Shown in pieces: positions 12,601 to 23,721 of a stretch of 64,000 nt of DNA. The translations under genes were made by a program, and so were the position numbers. The notes under the pieces were generated by a model. It ran no database searches. It saw only the letters and a program-made list of their open reading frames with translations, and had not been told where the DNA came from. Every line of letters starts with the position of its first letter. Position 1 is the stretch's first letter. Source of the stretch: Niebla homalea. Its lineage: Eukaryota; Ascomycota; Lecanoromycetes; Lecanorales; Ramalinaceae. The stretch is from NCBI GenBank assembly GCA_019925105.1, contig JAHGAU010000009.1:1-64000 (forward strand), read 5' to 3'.

Positions 12601-14600
12601 AGACTAGGCCTGGTCAAACGTGGACCTGGTGAGGCCTTTACAGGGGTAGCCGCGGATGATGGAGGGTACCTGATGCATGATAGATTATGTAAGTTCGTGG
12701 AATCTAGGACATTCACAGTTAGCGTGCGACTCATTTATACATCTCTACATCTGCCCTTGAAGCTTAATGCATTTTTTAGGGAGGTCGTGAGATCGTATGT
12801 TTCTAGACTATCTCTGTGCTCATATTCAGAACCTCCATCCAAGTCGACACTAAGAAGAAACAATTCAAGTGTAACGCAACGCTCTCGATGATTTTTCTCG
12901 GACAATGGTAAGCCGCCGGATGTCTGTATCGATCCAACCTTGGACGCCTTCGTGTTACCTCAAGAAAGCGCTATCCTTGGGTGCCACAACGCCGAGAGTG
13001 AAGCATTCAAGTGTAGCGTCTGGCGGCGAAAACAAAAGTAGAATCAAGAAAAAATCGATGTTGAAGTACAATATACGGACCACGATCCAGAAGCAACCAT
13101 ACATTGGAGGTTGATTGGAGGGCATTACGTTCTGAGCCCACTATACGAAAATTCGCTAGCGAATTGTACAAGCTGAAGGCATTCATTCGAGGAGTGATAT
13201 TTGATACACCAAATCGGTCACTAGTGATAAACATCCTCTCTTGGACTGCTTATAAGTGTTACCGCTTCGGCTGCTATGATGATTTCAACGCGCTCGCGAA
13301 CGAAGGCATTGGATGTTGTTACAGGATGATTTTTGATGATGACTGGGGCATTGAGCCATCAATGTCCTAATGATCCCACCCGTCTGTTAGGATTGATTTC
13401 GAAAGATTAGACCTCCCGCATGGTATATGTCAGAATGGTGAGGATATTAACCAGTGATGAACATTGCAATCACAGACCTTGCGTGATTAGACGTGCGCGC
13501 CTTAAGATCCTGCAAAGAAGCGAACAAATACAGTCCCGCTTTCTCGTAAGTGATAGCCAATTCGAAAAGTGAGCGACGCAGAGACCGGGGTTCTTGATGA
13601 AACATGATGCCTTCGACAATGTGAGGTATACTGTGTGGTCGAGGCCCGCGAGATGTTTGACCCATTAATTGGATTGCAGATAATTCAGCATCCGAACAGA
13701 TTCAAGGAATTAGCAACTCTTTCCACATGACGACCAGAGTCCAAGTAGCACTGAAGCCATGAATCTACTCGAACATCAGGTGACTCAATTTTTCGTCAAT
13801 TTTTCGAACAAGACGATCCATCCCAGGAGCATTTGGCCGGTCGACTTTTGCGTCGATCGCTGCTCGCCCATCAAAGCGATCCTGCATGAATAGCCTTCGT
13901 CCCAGTCAAAGCACCAGGAATGCGCGTACTAAGCACGGGATAGGTAGTGTTCGAAATGCCATTTGCATAGCCCTTTCAAAATGGAGGGGTGCCCATCAAA
14001 GAAAAGTGTTTGTTCATTGCTCAAAAGACCCAAATGACCAATACCTGCAGTCAACAAAATCCAATCAAACAACGCTAGCATACAAAAGATATGTGACCAA
14101 CTGGACGCTGCCATCGAGAGGAGTTCGAATCAACGAGCACACATAGTTCAGACGTGGTTTTCAACTCCGAGTCCAAGAGAGATCTAGCTAGATGCCCCGC
14201 AAGGCAACGCACGATCGTCCGAGCAAAACCTTGCAATTTGCCACTGATCTACCCAGTGCTTCAAGTTGTGGCAGGTGCAGGTCTTTGCATGGGTGATTGG
14301 AACATTATCGCTGCAGAGCTTTGGCAAGGTGACAGTGTAAGGCTAAGCAGGAGAAAGCGTCCCGCACGTAATGACTGGCTGTGCGATACCTTTGACCTGC
14401 ATCATCGTGGCCGTAACACAAAGCGCGCAGTACCAGTTACCTTTCAGGCAAATGTGCGAGACACCTGGTGTGTTCCACCTCTTGGTGCTGATGAGACGCC
14501 ACTTCCGATACTGGCCACACTAACAATCTCTTCCAAGTCAAGGCCGAGGTCGACCGCCGATTTTGACGGTGACACCCACGAGATAGGAGGTTTGGGCGGT
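9640..14600. other. gene-poor stretch of normal composition
   Basis: Only short overlapping open frames on both strands. The more protein-like pieces are at 11899-12243 (minus, 114 codons), 13104-13370 (plus) and 13447-13665 (minus). They have no start context, splice continuity or family I recognise. Decayed genes are possible; no intact gene is supported. Confidence 0.6.
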
Positions 14601-14621
14601 TAATTGGCCGTCTAGAAGCGA

Positions 14622-14861
14622 CTATTGGAAGGCAGGATCCCTGGTTGGGCCAAGATAAGATGGGGGGATAGGGAGAGGTGGATACGGGGCATTCGCAGTG
14701 ACACCAGAGACTGAATAGTCATCAACTCGGACAGTGCCAGTCATGTCGTTTCGGAAGTTGACATGGTATGAAAAGCCTTGTGAAGGGGATCCGCCGGTGC
14801 ATGGGGGGCTCTCAGACCTAGGAAGAGGGTTTGAGAGAGCAGATTTCAGGCTGCATGCCAT
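14622..14861 (-). CDS. hypothetical small protein, 79 codons
   Basis: A single open frame from ATG to TAG with fungal-looking third-position use (mostly C/T) and a CAACATCACAA-type leader before the ATG. The product is Pro/Ser-rich with no signal peptide, membrane segment or domain I recognise. It may be a real short gene, the first exon of a longer decayed gene, or chance. The frame on the opposite strand at 14154-14603 looks less coding-like. Confidence 0.3.
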   Translation of the reverse strand: MACSLKSALSNPLPRSESPPCTGGSPSQGFSYHVNFRNDMTGTVRVDDYSVSGVTANAPYPPLPIPPSYLGPTRDPAFQ

Positions 14862-14879
14862 GATAGTAAAGTTTTCAAA

Positions 14880-15940
14880 ATCAAGATTGTACCTTGTGAT
14901 GTTGAGGTAAATACTGCGAGAGGCTGTTGATGCTTGGATGTTTGGATAGGTTCGGGGTTCGTGAGCTTCTTCTCTGCTGAGGCCTAGCCAGGAGATTTGC
15001 TTGATGTAGATTTGCTCTATGAATCGCTTGGCGATGACCTGATTGATGAAGATTACTCATTCTATATTCTGCCTGTTATTCACATCTCAGAAAAAGTCTT
15101 GGTCTATAGGATCGACGCTGAATGCAGATGATTCCAAGAAAGCGATGGATTATTGAATCGTGCAGGACGGAAAAACCTCGGCTGGCTCTTGACGTAGGAA
15201 ATTTATGTTGGGCAGATGCCTTCGAAGGAGTGAGAGATGAACCATGCCGCACTACCTACTAATTTGCTTGCCTCGAAAGACGTCTCATCAACTGTAAGTA
15301 ATGTGCACAAGGATGTTCAAAATTCTCACTGTCGCATGTCTGCTATCGCGAGTTTGCTCTCGCATAATCAATCTGGAGAATTGCTGTGCCGCGATTGCAT
15401 TCGCGCAGTTTTCTTGCCGTTCATTTTCGCATTACAGAGTTACTATTTCAGACCCGCGCCTCGCAGCTTTCCTGTCGCAAGCTGGACATTGCTGTAAGGC
15501 AACAGGATAGAAGGCTTGCGCCTCAGCGGATTCAACACCTACCTCGCAGACAATCTTGGTACCATAACCCTGAAAGCCTGAAGATTGTCAGGGTAAACAG
15601 TAACCGATTGTTCGGAAATTGAAACCCAAGGAGCCTCTAGTGTTGAAGTCTTAGGGGAGTAGGCGCCGTAGACAATCTTGGCCGAGACTGACCTGCCTAT
15701 TTAGGCCAAGGCACACTCTTTCCCTATCATAGTTTTACATAGCTGCTTATTTATGGCGACGTCATGCTATGATTGCTTATCTTTCATGCACAAGAGACGG
15801 CTTCTCGGATGCGATAAGTGGAAGGGCGTATTCAAGATATTTGATCTGGCTTTCAAGTGAGCTTCTGCCCATTGTTGGCTTCGTCCACCACATCAGCATC
15901 CACTGTCAAGATTGATATAACCTGAACCTGCAGTACTGAG
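14880..15940. other. intergenic, promoter side of the DUR3 gene
   Basis: No firm gene. One weak candidate (15313-15510) is listed separately. The last few hundred bases should hold the promoter of the transporter starting at 15941; I see no clear TATA box. Confidence 0.5.
15313..15510 (+). CDS. possible small Cys-rich peptide, 65 codons
   Basis: An open frame starting MFKILTVACLL, with a short hydrophobic start and seven cysteines including two CC pairs near the start of the mature part and near the end. This resembles a small secreted protein, but two other open frames overlap it and an upstream in-frame ATG exists at 15301. Treat as a candidate only. Confidence 0.15.
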   Translation: MFKILTVACLLSRVCSRIINLENCCAAIAFAQFSCRSFSHYRVTISDPRLAAFLSQAGHCCKATG

Positions 15941-18068
15941 ATGTCGTCGATCACCACGCCATTGCCAGTTGGCGTAGGTTATGGCGTCGTCGTGGGGATA
16001 GGCTTCTTTTTCGCTGGGGTGATGTGTGGAATATCCCAAATCCAGGCAAGTCCTGCGTGAAATACAAGTTCTGCCTGGTCTTCTGACTCCCACCTTGACA
16101 GAATCGATACACGCGATACTCGACCAAGACAAGTGAGGAATTCAATACCGCCAGTCGAAGCGTCAAGCCAGGACTGATCGCCAGTGGTATTGTTTCTGCA
16201 TGGACCTGGGCGGCCACTCTTCTGCAGGCCAGCACGGTCGCTTATGAATACGGGGTCGCCGGACCCTTCTGGGTAAAGCGAACTTCGCTTGTCTGCGCTC
16301 CAGCTGATCAAGAAGTAGTATGCAGCAGGCGCCACAGTCCAGATTCTGCTCTTCTCAATCCTGGCATGTAAAGTGAAACAAAACGCCCCTCGATGTCACA
16401 CCTACCTGGAAATAATCTACGCCCGATACGGTACCTTGACCCATTGGATCTTCATCTTGTTCGCCCTCCTCACCAACATTCTCGTTGGCAGTCAGCTGCT
16501 TCTCGGTGGAAGCGCAGTCGTCACCTCCCTCACAGGTATGAACGTGTACGCAGCTATCTTCCTGATACCTCTCGGCGTGTGTGTCTACGTCGTGCTGGGT
16601 GGTCTGCGGGCAACCTTCCTATGTGATTACTCGCATACGCTCATTCTCATGGTAATCATTCTGTATTTCCTGTTCTCTGCCTACGCCACAAACTCGCAGA
16701 TCGGCAGTCCCAAGGCGATGTATGATCTCCTGAAGCAGGCAGCGCTCGTGCGCCCTGTCGCAGGCAACCAGTCCGGCTCCTACGTGACGCTAAAGTCCAA
16801 CTTCGCCCTCGTCTTTGGTATCATCCAGCTCTGTTCCGGTAGCGGGACCGTCTTCTTGGACCAGGCTTATTGGCAGCGCGCCATTGCTAGTCGCCCAACG
16901 ACAGCTGTGCGCGCATACATCCTTGGAGGGATGGCTTGGTTTGCTATACCCTTTGGATTTGCCACGACGCTTGGGTTGGCAGCGGTTGCACTCACTGACA
17001 CGCCCACATTCCCAACGTATCCAAATGTGATGACACAAGTGCAGGTCTCCTCTGGGCTCGCAGCGCCATTCGCAGCATCGGCACTGCTGGGGACAGGTGG
17101 AGCGGTGGCAATTTTGATTGTGTTGTTCATGGCGGTCACAAGCTGTGCATCCGCAGAGCTTATTGCTGTCTCATCTATCCTGACGTTTGATGTTTACAAG
17201 ACCTACATCAAGCCGTCTGCTGACCCCAAGCATCTCATCACCGTTGCTCATGTCAACATCTGCGTCTTCGGTCTAGCCATGGCTGTGTTTGCGTGCATCT
17301 GGAATGCAATTGGTATCGACCTCGGCTGGCTGTTCCTCGTCATGGGCCTCTTGATCGGTGGCGCAGTCTTTCCAGCCGCATTCGCTGTCACTTGGAAGGG
17401 CCAAACAAAAGCCGGGGCAATACTCGGTGCACTGACTGGCCTAGCAGCAGGACTACTCGCCTGGCTCGTGACCGCTTATCAGTACTATGGAGAGCTGTCC
17501 ATTACGACGACAGGCATGGAATATCCCACCTTAGCAGGCAATCTTGCCGCAATAATGACCGGACTGATCATCACTACCTGTGTCTCCCTAGCGCGACCCC
17601 AGCACTTCGATTGGGAAACGACGAGGGCAATCAACATCCAGCCGGTTGCTTCACCGCCAACTTCTCTCTCGGAAAGCACGGACGAGAAGGCCAAAGAATG
17701 TCTCCCAACCATACAAGATGAAGAGAAAGATATGCAGCAGGACCTAATAGTGGAGGAGAATCCGTCAACTCTGCGCCACGCGTTCAAAGTCGCGTGCATT
17801 GCGTCCTTCACACTCACCTTCCTGATGGATTTCTTGATCCCGATACCCATGTTTCTCTCGCACTATGTCTTCTCCCAGGGCTTCTTTACAGCATGGGTAA
17901 GCTCCACACCTCCCTGAGTAGCCTCTGGTTTTGTGATCTTGAGGGTTGACTCGCAAGCAGGTCGTCATTACTTTTATTTGGGTCTTTTGCTCCACTGCAA
18001 TTAGCGTCATATTGCCGATATGGGAGACAGCAGGCTTCTTCAGTGGCTTATTCAGAAAAGTCCTGTAG
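15941..18068 (+). CDS. DUR3-type urea/polyamine:Na+ (H+) symporter (SSS family)
   Basis: Predicted plasma-membrane transporter of the solute:sodium symporter family, most like fungal DUR3 urea and polyamine permeases. Four exons fit: 15941-16045, 16102-16272, 16319-17896 and 17961-18068, giving 653 residues, the usual DUR3 length. The N-terminus has the [16 protein letters not shown] first helix, then [20 protein letters not shown] and the [12 protein letters not shown] signature. [19 protein letters not shown] block (about residues 250-270) is typical of DUR3. There are roughly 14-15 hydrophobic segments and a charged cytosolic loop rich in Glu/Lys at about 525-560. Intron 1 uses a GC-AG boundary (CAG|GCAAGT). 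The last exon restores the usual C-terminal helix and ends FRKVL. No breaks. In relatives, expression follows nitrogen status; no GATA-site cluster was checked here. Urea versus polyamine specificity cannot be told from sequence alone. Confidence 0.9.
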
Positions 18069-21000
18069 TTGAAAGAGAGGGAAGAGAAAGGCTTGCCGGT
18101 AGTGCTGTGCCAACTGATGTCAATAAGCTTCTGGTCAATCACACGAGGACTCAAGATCCATTAAACACTCAGCAGAAGCGTGCTTTGCAGATTTTCTATC
18201 TCAGTAGAATGGAGGAGCACTCGAACATTCTCATGACATTCGGCGTCCGCGCTGAACTTCCATGTTTCGTTATTTTCAATTCTATAAGGCCAGATCTATA
18301 ACACTGTCGGCAGCGTGCATGTCATCTCAGGCTCGCCACACCCATCTTACATGTCGCTCGCTTGCACCTGTAAAATCTATCTCTTCGCAGTGCCATTTTC
18401 TTACTGCACTCGGTCAGCAAGGGCGATAAGCGTCATTCGTCATGTCACAAATAGATAATATGTAGCAAATAAGTCTAAGTCGTCATTTTGGCAGAACATG
18501 CATGGGTCGTTTGCCCACCCATGTTCGAAGACAGATTTCTAGATTCTCAATAGGCTATTGTCTTTCTCTTTTCGGTGTGCATAGAGTGATCCAACCCCAT
18601 CATGCTTTTTTGATCCGCTTTTCTATGACCAGTAACTTCGTGCGTTTACAACACACGCGCATTCCTTCCCAAACAGTACATTGCGATGGTCTTGCATTGC
18701 ACAAGCACCCCAAGGCTTGCGAGAATCGTTATTTCAGGCCTACTTGGTGACTACTATTCTTCAGCCTGATTCGGTCAGGCAACTTCTCCGGCCTCGTTTC
18801 TTTTTTGGGTTATAAACAAGTCTTGGGTGGTTGGGGTTGCTGGAATCCCTTGGCTTCTCTTCCAATCGTGGCGGGCGATGATGTTTTGGAGGCGGGGCTG
18901 GGGAGCTTGAGTGGGGAGGAGTTGGAGAGATGGAGGAGAATGGTGCCGGCGAATGTGGCGTTGGGGGTTGATAGTTGTTTGAAGAAGTGTGGGATTCAGA
19001 AGAGGTAGAAGGATACGTAGAGATTGTTACGGCTTTGCTTCTTTCTTCAGTCAGCTCTTTGTTCTGGGGCTGCATGTTTTGCGTGTAAAGGTACTGGTTC
19101 TGAGGCTGCGTGTTAGAGTCATTTGAGTATATGAGCCGTGATTATGATGCGAGATCTTCTTGACTGTGGCAATATCGCATTCCCTCGAAACATTCTATCT
19201 CTGCTACGCGGGTTTTTGAACGTTAATGAAGTTGAGATGAAACGAGACACCTACATTGTAATCTTTTTGGCTCATCTTTGTATTAAATTGATTCAACGTC
19301 GTGCGCTTGCTATCCAGATGTCGGGTTTGCTACCGACTCGGTGTACAGTGATGGCACGGCAGGAGAAAATCAAGCTTCCCTGCATCTCGTTCACTGGCCA
19401 CCCCAGCTATATAGGATGACAGTTGAATTTTCGGTATATTTCGAAGCGCGTTGTAATGCTGGCTGCTTTAGCCGATCCGCTTTAAACATTGGGTGACCGT
19501 AAGATTTCCTAACACTGATCGATGCTGTTGACCCTGAGACCAAGACCCTGATACCCTCCGACGACCGTTCTCTTATATGGAACTGGCTCGCTCGTCTCGG
19601 CTAAAGGAGAAACGTCCATAATTATTACCACGAGGTGTTCGGTGGGTGATTCGCTCTCATAGGTGACCCAGTCCAAGGGGATTTGGTCGTAAATTGAGTA
19701 GTAGCCCTGATAAGCCGTACCTATTGAATCCGCTGGATTTGAAGCCCACCCCTATAGCCGGCAACTTCCATATGTGGAAGACCAGGCGCTCACGAGATCG
19801 AGCTCGGTCGCTAGACCCTGTTTCAACTTGACTAGATAGAGTAATTAATCAGGATTGATGGTCCAGTCAATCTCGTCAAAAGAGGCAGAGAGGCTCTATA
19901 GCCACATGGTCCCATCGACAGCGAGATCAACCCTTATTGAATACGGCTGGATCTACGGATCGTGCGGATCATGAATGACGAGATTACCTAGTATCTCGCC
20001 CAGTTCAGTGCACCCGGAGAAGTTGGATGCAGACTGGGTATTGAAATGCTGCGCCTTGATGTGGAGCTGCCAAAGCCTGAATGGCTCATCTGGGTACGAG
20101 ACGTGTTGCCATCCGCGATCGTCGTGTTCTTAGCTTTCTGCAGCTCTAGTGGCCAAACAGCATGCTGGTGAAGAGCATTTTCGTCGAGTAGAATATGGGC
20201 TCGGTGACGCCACGAGTGTCGAGCGCCACACGGATGTCAATGTGCGTTTGACCATGTGAGGCTGCGTCGTCGTGGAGGTCGAACTTAGTGAATTGCTGTC
20301 CCAAGCGGACGAAGCTACCAATACTGAGTCATATGTGAATGTGTCATTGAGTTGAGTAGTAAGTGGAACAGTGGAGTAAGCTGGTACAATATCTGGGGGA
20401 GCCGATGGATCCAGATGGACCATGGCAGGAGGTGGAAGTAGTTCCAGTAAGTTGCAGTTGAAGCTACTTGAATGTGTATAATCCATTCTTATGTCTTTGG
20501 GACATCATGCATAGTTTGTTTTATGCCAAGTCAGCGCCGCCGTTGTTGCGCGCTACTTGCGAGACGCGATAGTAGGCGATGGCAAGACAACAACTGGGGT
20601 TCATTGCGGGAGAAGGGGAGAGACCCGATCTCGCCGGCCAATCAGACACGAGCCTTTGAAGGGCATTGTGGCTCTATCACTGGCATGATATGCCCTGAAG
20701 AGAGAGCAGCAGCATGTCGATGCTCGGATTGCTCTAGGAATATACGCGTCATGTCCCTTCGTTGGTATCCTCACAACAGGTTGCCCCATCCCTCATGAAG
20801 ATAGCCGCTATACTCAAGTAGGGTCATGAGGCCGAGGGCGTAAAAGAATGAATCATCATGATTCACGCACCACCGCTTGGCCCCCTCAGGCCTAGAACAA
20901 GGCAGATTGCCTTTAAGGACGCGACCTGCCCCCGGACTTGGCTTGCGTCACAAGTGCCCCGGTTGGGCACTGCAAAATCAGCATACAGAGCCTCACAGTC

Positions 21001-21297
21001 AGAGGGATGACAATGACGAAATGTTGTCGATCCATCTCTACATAAAGTCCTGAAGCGTTCACTCTCTGGCTTTACACGAAATACATGGGATCCGCCACTT
21101 TGGACGCTTGAAAGTTGCAAGTTGATGTATTGGTTGAAGCTAACTACAGAAGACTTGCACAGTACTAAACAACCGACGAGAGGGCCCACCTGTATTTTCT
21201 TGTGTGACATATCAAGTAGCAAAAACTACCCCATCTCCTCAAATCAAGATCTACCAATTAAGTACCATCTCAACTGTTACAATCTCGATTTATAAGC
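18069..21297. other. 3.2-kb gap with decayed fragments
   Basis: No intact gene. Protein-like remnants are at 18805-19008 (plus, listed separately) and 20130-20486 (minus). In the latter, coding-like text continues for about 100 bases and then meets several stops, as expected of a dead gene. No RNA gene seen. Confidence 0.55.
18805..19008 (+). pseudogene. orphan C-terminal gene fragment, unidentified
   Basis: The frame lacks a proper start and ends LKKCGIQKR followed by TAG. Its last 45 codons are purine-rich with G/T third positions, like the 3' part of the hydrolase gene at 21298-22372. This suggests the tail of a former gene. I do not recognise the family. The opposite-strand frame (18761-19075) is a Pro/Ser-rich shadow. 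Confidence 0.25.
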
Positions 21298-22372
21298 ATG
21301 GAGTACCCTAAGACGATCACCTACTCCAAAGTACAAGGCCTCGAGATCAAAGTCGATCTGTTCCTCCCCCCAAGCCTCCCTCAAGGCCCACACCCCTCAA
21401 TCGTCTTCTTTCACGGTGGGGGAATGGTCGCCGGCAACAGAGAAGGACTCGCCTCAGAGGAATGGCTGATAGGTCAGTAATCAGGATGCGATGACAAACA
21501 TGTTGACTCCTATTTCAATACGTCAATCAGACACCTGCGCCACCCACTCCATCCCCTTCCTCTCGGCCGACCACCGTCTCATCTGTCCCTCCACTGGATT
21601 CGACATCATCGACGACGCCAAAGCGCTAATGGCTTTCCTCGCCTCGCCCCCCTTCTCCGCGCACTTACCACCAGGCGTCTCCCTCGACCCGGCTCGCGTT
21701 GCAGTGACAGGCGAATCCGGCGGCGGCTTTGCCGCCTACGCCGCCGCCATCTACGCCACCCCGAAACCGTGCGCTATTTTGCAGCAGTATGCGATGGGTG
21801 GTAACTTGCTGCTGGACCACTGGATCAAACCCAACGATGTGGCGTGTCCTGGTGGTAATGTGCCGTTGGAGAAAGTGGAGCAGCTGATCAATGCCGGTGT
21901 GGTTGTGGCCGACGACCCATTGGGTGGGTATGCGCCGAAACGGGATCCGAAGGATGATAGTGGCCGGTTGGGGCTCTGGGCGCGGTGGGTGAAGACGGGG
22001 GAGAATACTGATTATATCCTTGGTGCTAAGGGGTTGAGTCAGTCATTGGCGAAGTTTGAGACGGTGGAGGAGAGGGAGGAGTATTTGCCGAAGGAGCTGA
22101 GGGGTGCGGTGTTGCATTCGAATGTTAATGAGAAGGTGCCACCGATGATGTTGGTACATGGTGTGGAGGATTCGCTTGTACCGGTGGAGGAGAGTTGGAC
22201 AATGCATGAAAGGTGGTTGGCGTGTGGGGCCAAGAGCGAGTTGATGGCTGTGGAGGGGGCGGGGCATGCACTGAGGACACCAGGAACGATGGGAGGGTGG
22301 ATAGATGGGATTGAGGAAATGAGGGAAAAGATGTCGAGATGGCTGCTTGAGCAGCTACAGGTCAAGGGGTGA
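21298..22372 (+). CDS. alpha/beta hydrolase-3 (HSL-like) esterase
   Basis: Predicted cytosolic carboxylesterase of the hormone-sensitive-lipase type (alpha/beta hydrolase fold 3). Exons 21298-21472 and 21531-22372 join through a 58-bp GT-AG intron (branch GTTGACT) to give 338 residues. The oxyanion-hole HGGG is at residues 39-42, the nucleophile elbow GESGG puts Ser at 121, and Asp272 (GVEDSLVP) and His304 (GAGHAL) complete the triad, so it should be active. There is no signal peptide. The 5' half is C-ending and the 3' half G/T-ending in codon use, an odd switch within one gene. Natural substrate unknown; similar fungal proteins hydrolyse short acyl esters. Confidence 0.85.
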
Positions 22373-22562
22373 ATCCACATTCAAAGTGAGTGTATCGAGT
22401 ACAGAGTCCATTGTATGTCACAATCTTAACAACGTTTCCCACACCCTCGTTTCAATCTAGTCCTTTAATTCCCTCGCCACCACTCATGAAAGTAAAACCC
22501 CAGTGTTGTGAAAATTCATGCCACCAGTTATACCATCACAGCAACTCTCTTTCGACGGCTAT

Positions 22563-22872
22563 CTAGCAGGGGCAGACAGCATAGAAGTAATCCCCATTGT
22601 GGAACTGGATGCAGTCCTCATTGCAGTTGCTCTCACACTGCACAAGTGCCGCCGCTGCACTGGTGGAGCGATACGATTGTCCGGTGCAGCCGCCTTGAGG
22701 AGAGGCTTCCCGTGGGCTAGTATTGAATGTCAGCGGAGAATTCATAACACCAATAGTTGTCGCAATCAAAGGTGATGAGGAGGGTGGCTTACAGGATTGC
22801 TGCCTGGGAGCCGATGGCAAGCAGTGAGGCTGCGAAGAGGAGGAAGCTGGATTGAGTGCTGAAGAACATCAT
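22563..22872 (-). CDS. small secreted cysteine-rich protein, 77 aa (effector-like)
   Basis: Two exons, 22793-22872 and 22563-22716, join across a 76-bp intron (GTAAGC...CTGACATTCAATACTAG) to give 77 residues. The first exon encodes a signal peptide (MMFFSTQSSFLLFAASLLAI, then GSQA). A short LPRE segment follows, possibly a processing site. The mature part of about 50 residues has six cysteines, enough for three disulfides: one near the start, three in CxxxCxxxC spacing, and a terminal CPC. A TATA-like box lies upstream at 22991-22999. No domain recognised. Size, secretion and cysteine content fit a candidate effector or antimicrobial-like peptide, but this is inference. It is convergent with the esterase gene (about 190 bp between stops). 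Confidence 0.7.
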
Positions 22873-22990
22873 GAAAGCTTGCAATATTCGACCGGAAGAA
22901 GTGGCTGATGATTTTGTTTGATTGATAGTAGTGAAGATGATTGTTTTCTGAATTGATATCAGATGAGATTTTTTCAGGGTGGGAGGGCCT

Positions 22991-22999
22991 CTTTATATC
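22991..22999 (-). promoter_or_regulatory. TATA box of the 77-aa secreted protein gene
   Basis: GATATAAAG on the minus strand about 120 bp before the start codon of the small secreted protein gene, a plausible distance for a fungal core promoter. Confidence 0.45.
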
Positions 23000-23721
23000 C
23001 CAGCTCTGCCATTTGAAGCTCGTATATGACAAATGATGCCGAAAGCATGACCAAGATTTACAATCCTGGTACAGCGCATGCCTGCCTTCAATGTATCTTT
23101 CAGATACATCTGTCATTCAACAGACGATGCTTGCCACGAAATTTTGCTCATAGATCAGGCATTGGGTGCGGCTCTCCCTTATGGCCACCATCCCGCGAGT
23201 CGAGGCAGATGTACGCTTTCTTCACTATAGTGGAGGAAGTGCAAGGGAGGGTGATCGTTTCGTGCCTCGTCGTGATTAGACTGCCAAGCTCTAAGTGTAT
23301 TTATTGAGTTCTGCAAACTTAACAGACTTCAATGGTTGCGGTGGCCATCTGCAGCCTGCCGGCGTGAATAATCAATAGACCGCAATAACCCCATTGACTA
23401 ATCATGATGACATTACAGCGCACGAAGAATGATGAGTTGTGCAGAAGGGTACGGAGGCCATGGAGTGATGAGTGATATCGCAGATTCTTCAATCATCATG
23501 GAGCATCAGCTGTAGTGCAGAAACAAAGCGCTGTCGATATCGTTTTCGCAAACGTAAATTTTTAAATAATGAGATAAAGAACGCCAATCATTGCTAGCTT
23601 TTCAATACCCGTACATGTACACCAAGACCTTAGTCATCCCTGCGTAAAGCCATCATCATAAGATTACGCCCGTCGTTCGAGCATCATTCGTCGAAAATCC
23701 CCAGGATCTCACACTCCGAAA
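23000..23721. other. intergenic, nothing recognised
   Basis: Between the small secreted protein gene (promoter side) and the 3' end of the membrane protein gene. Short frames only. Confidence 0.6.

Noticed and set aside
14118..14132. GTTCGAATC word resembling a tRNA B box
   Set aside because: No A box or cloverleaf can be formed at the right distance. A second such word at 9814-9822 fails the same test.
14154..14603. 149-codon plus-strand frame
   Set aside because: Mixed codon use, no domain, no leader; kept only as possible decay product.
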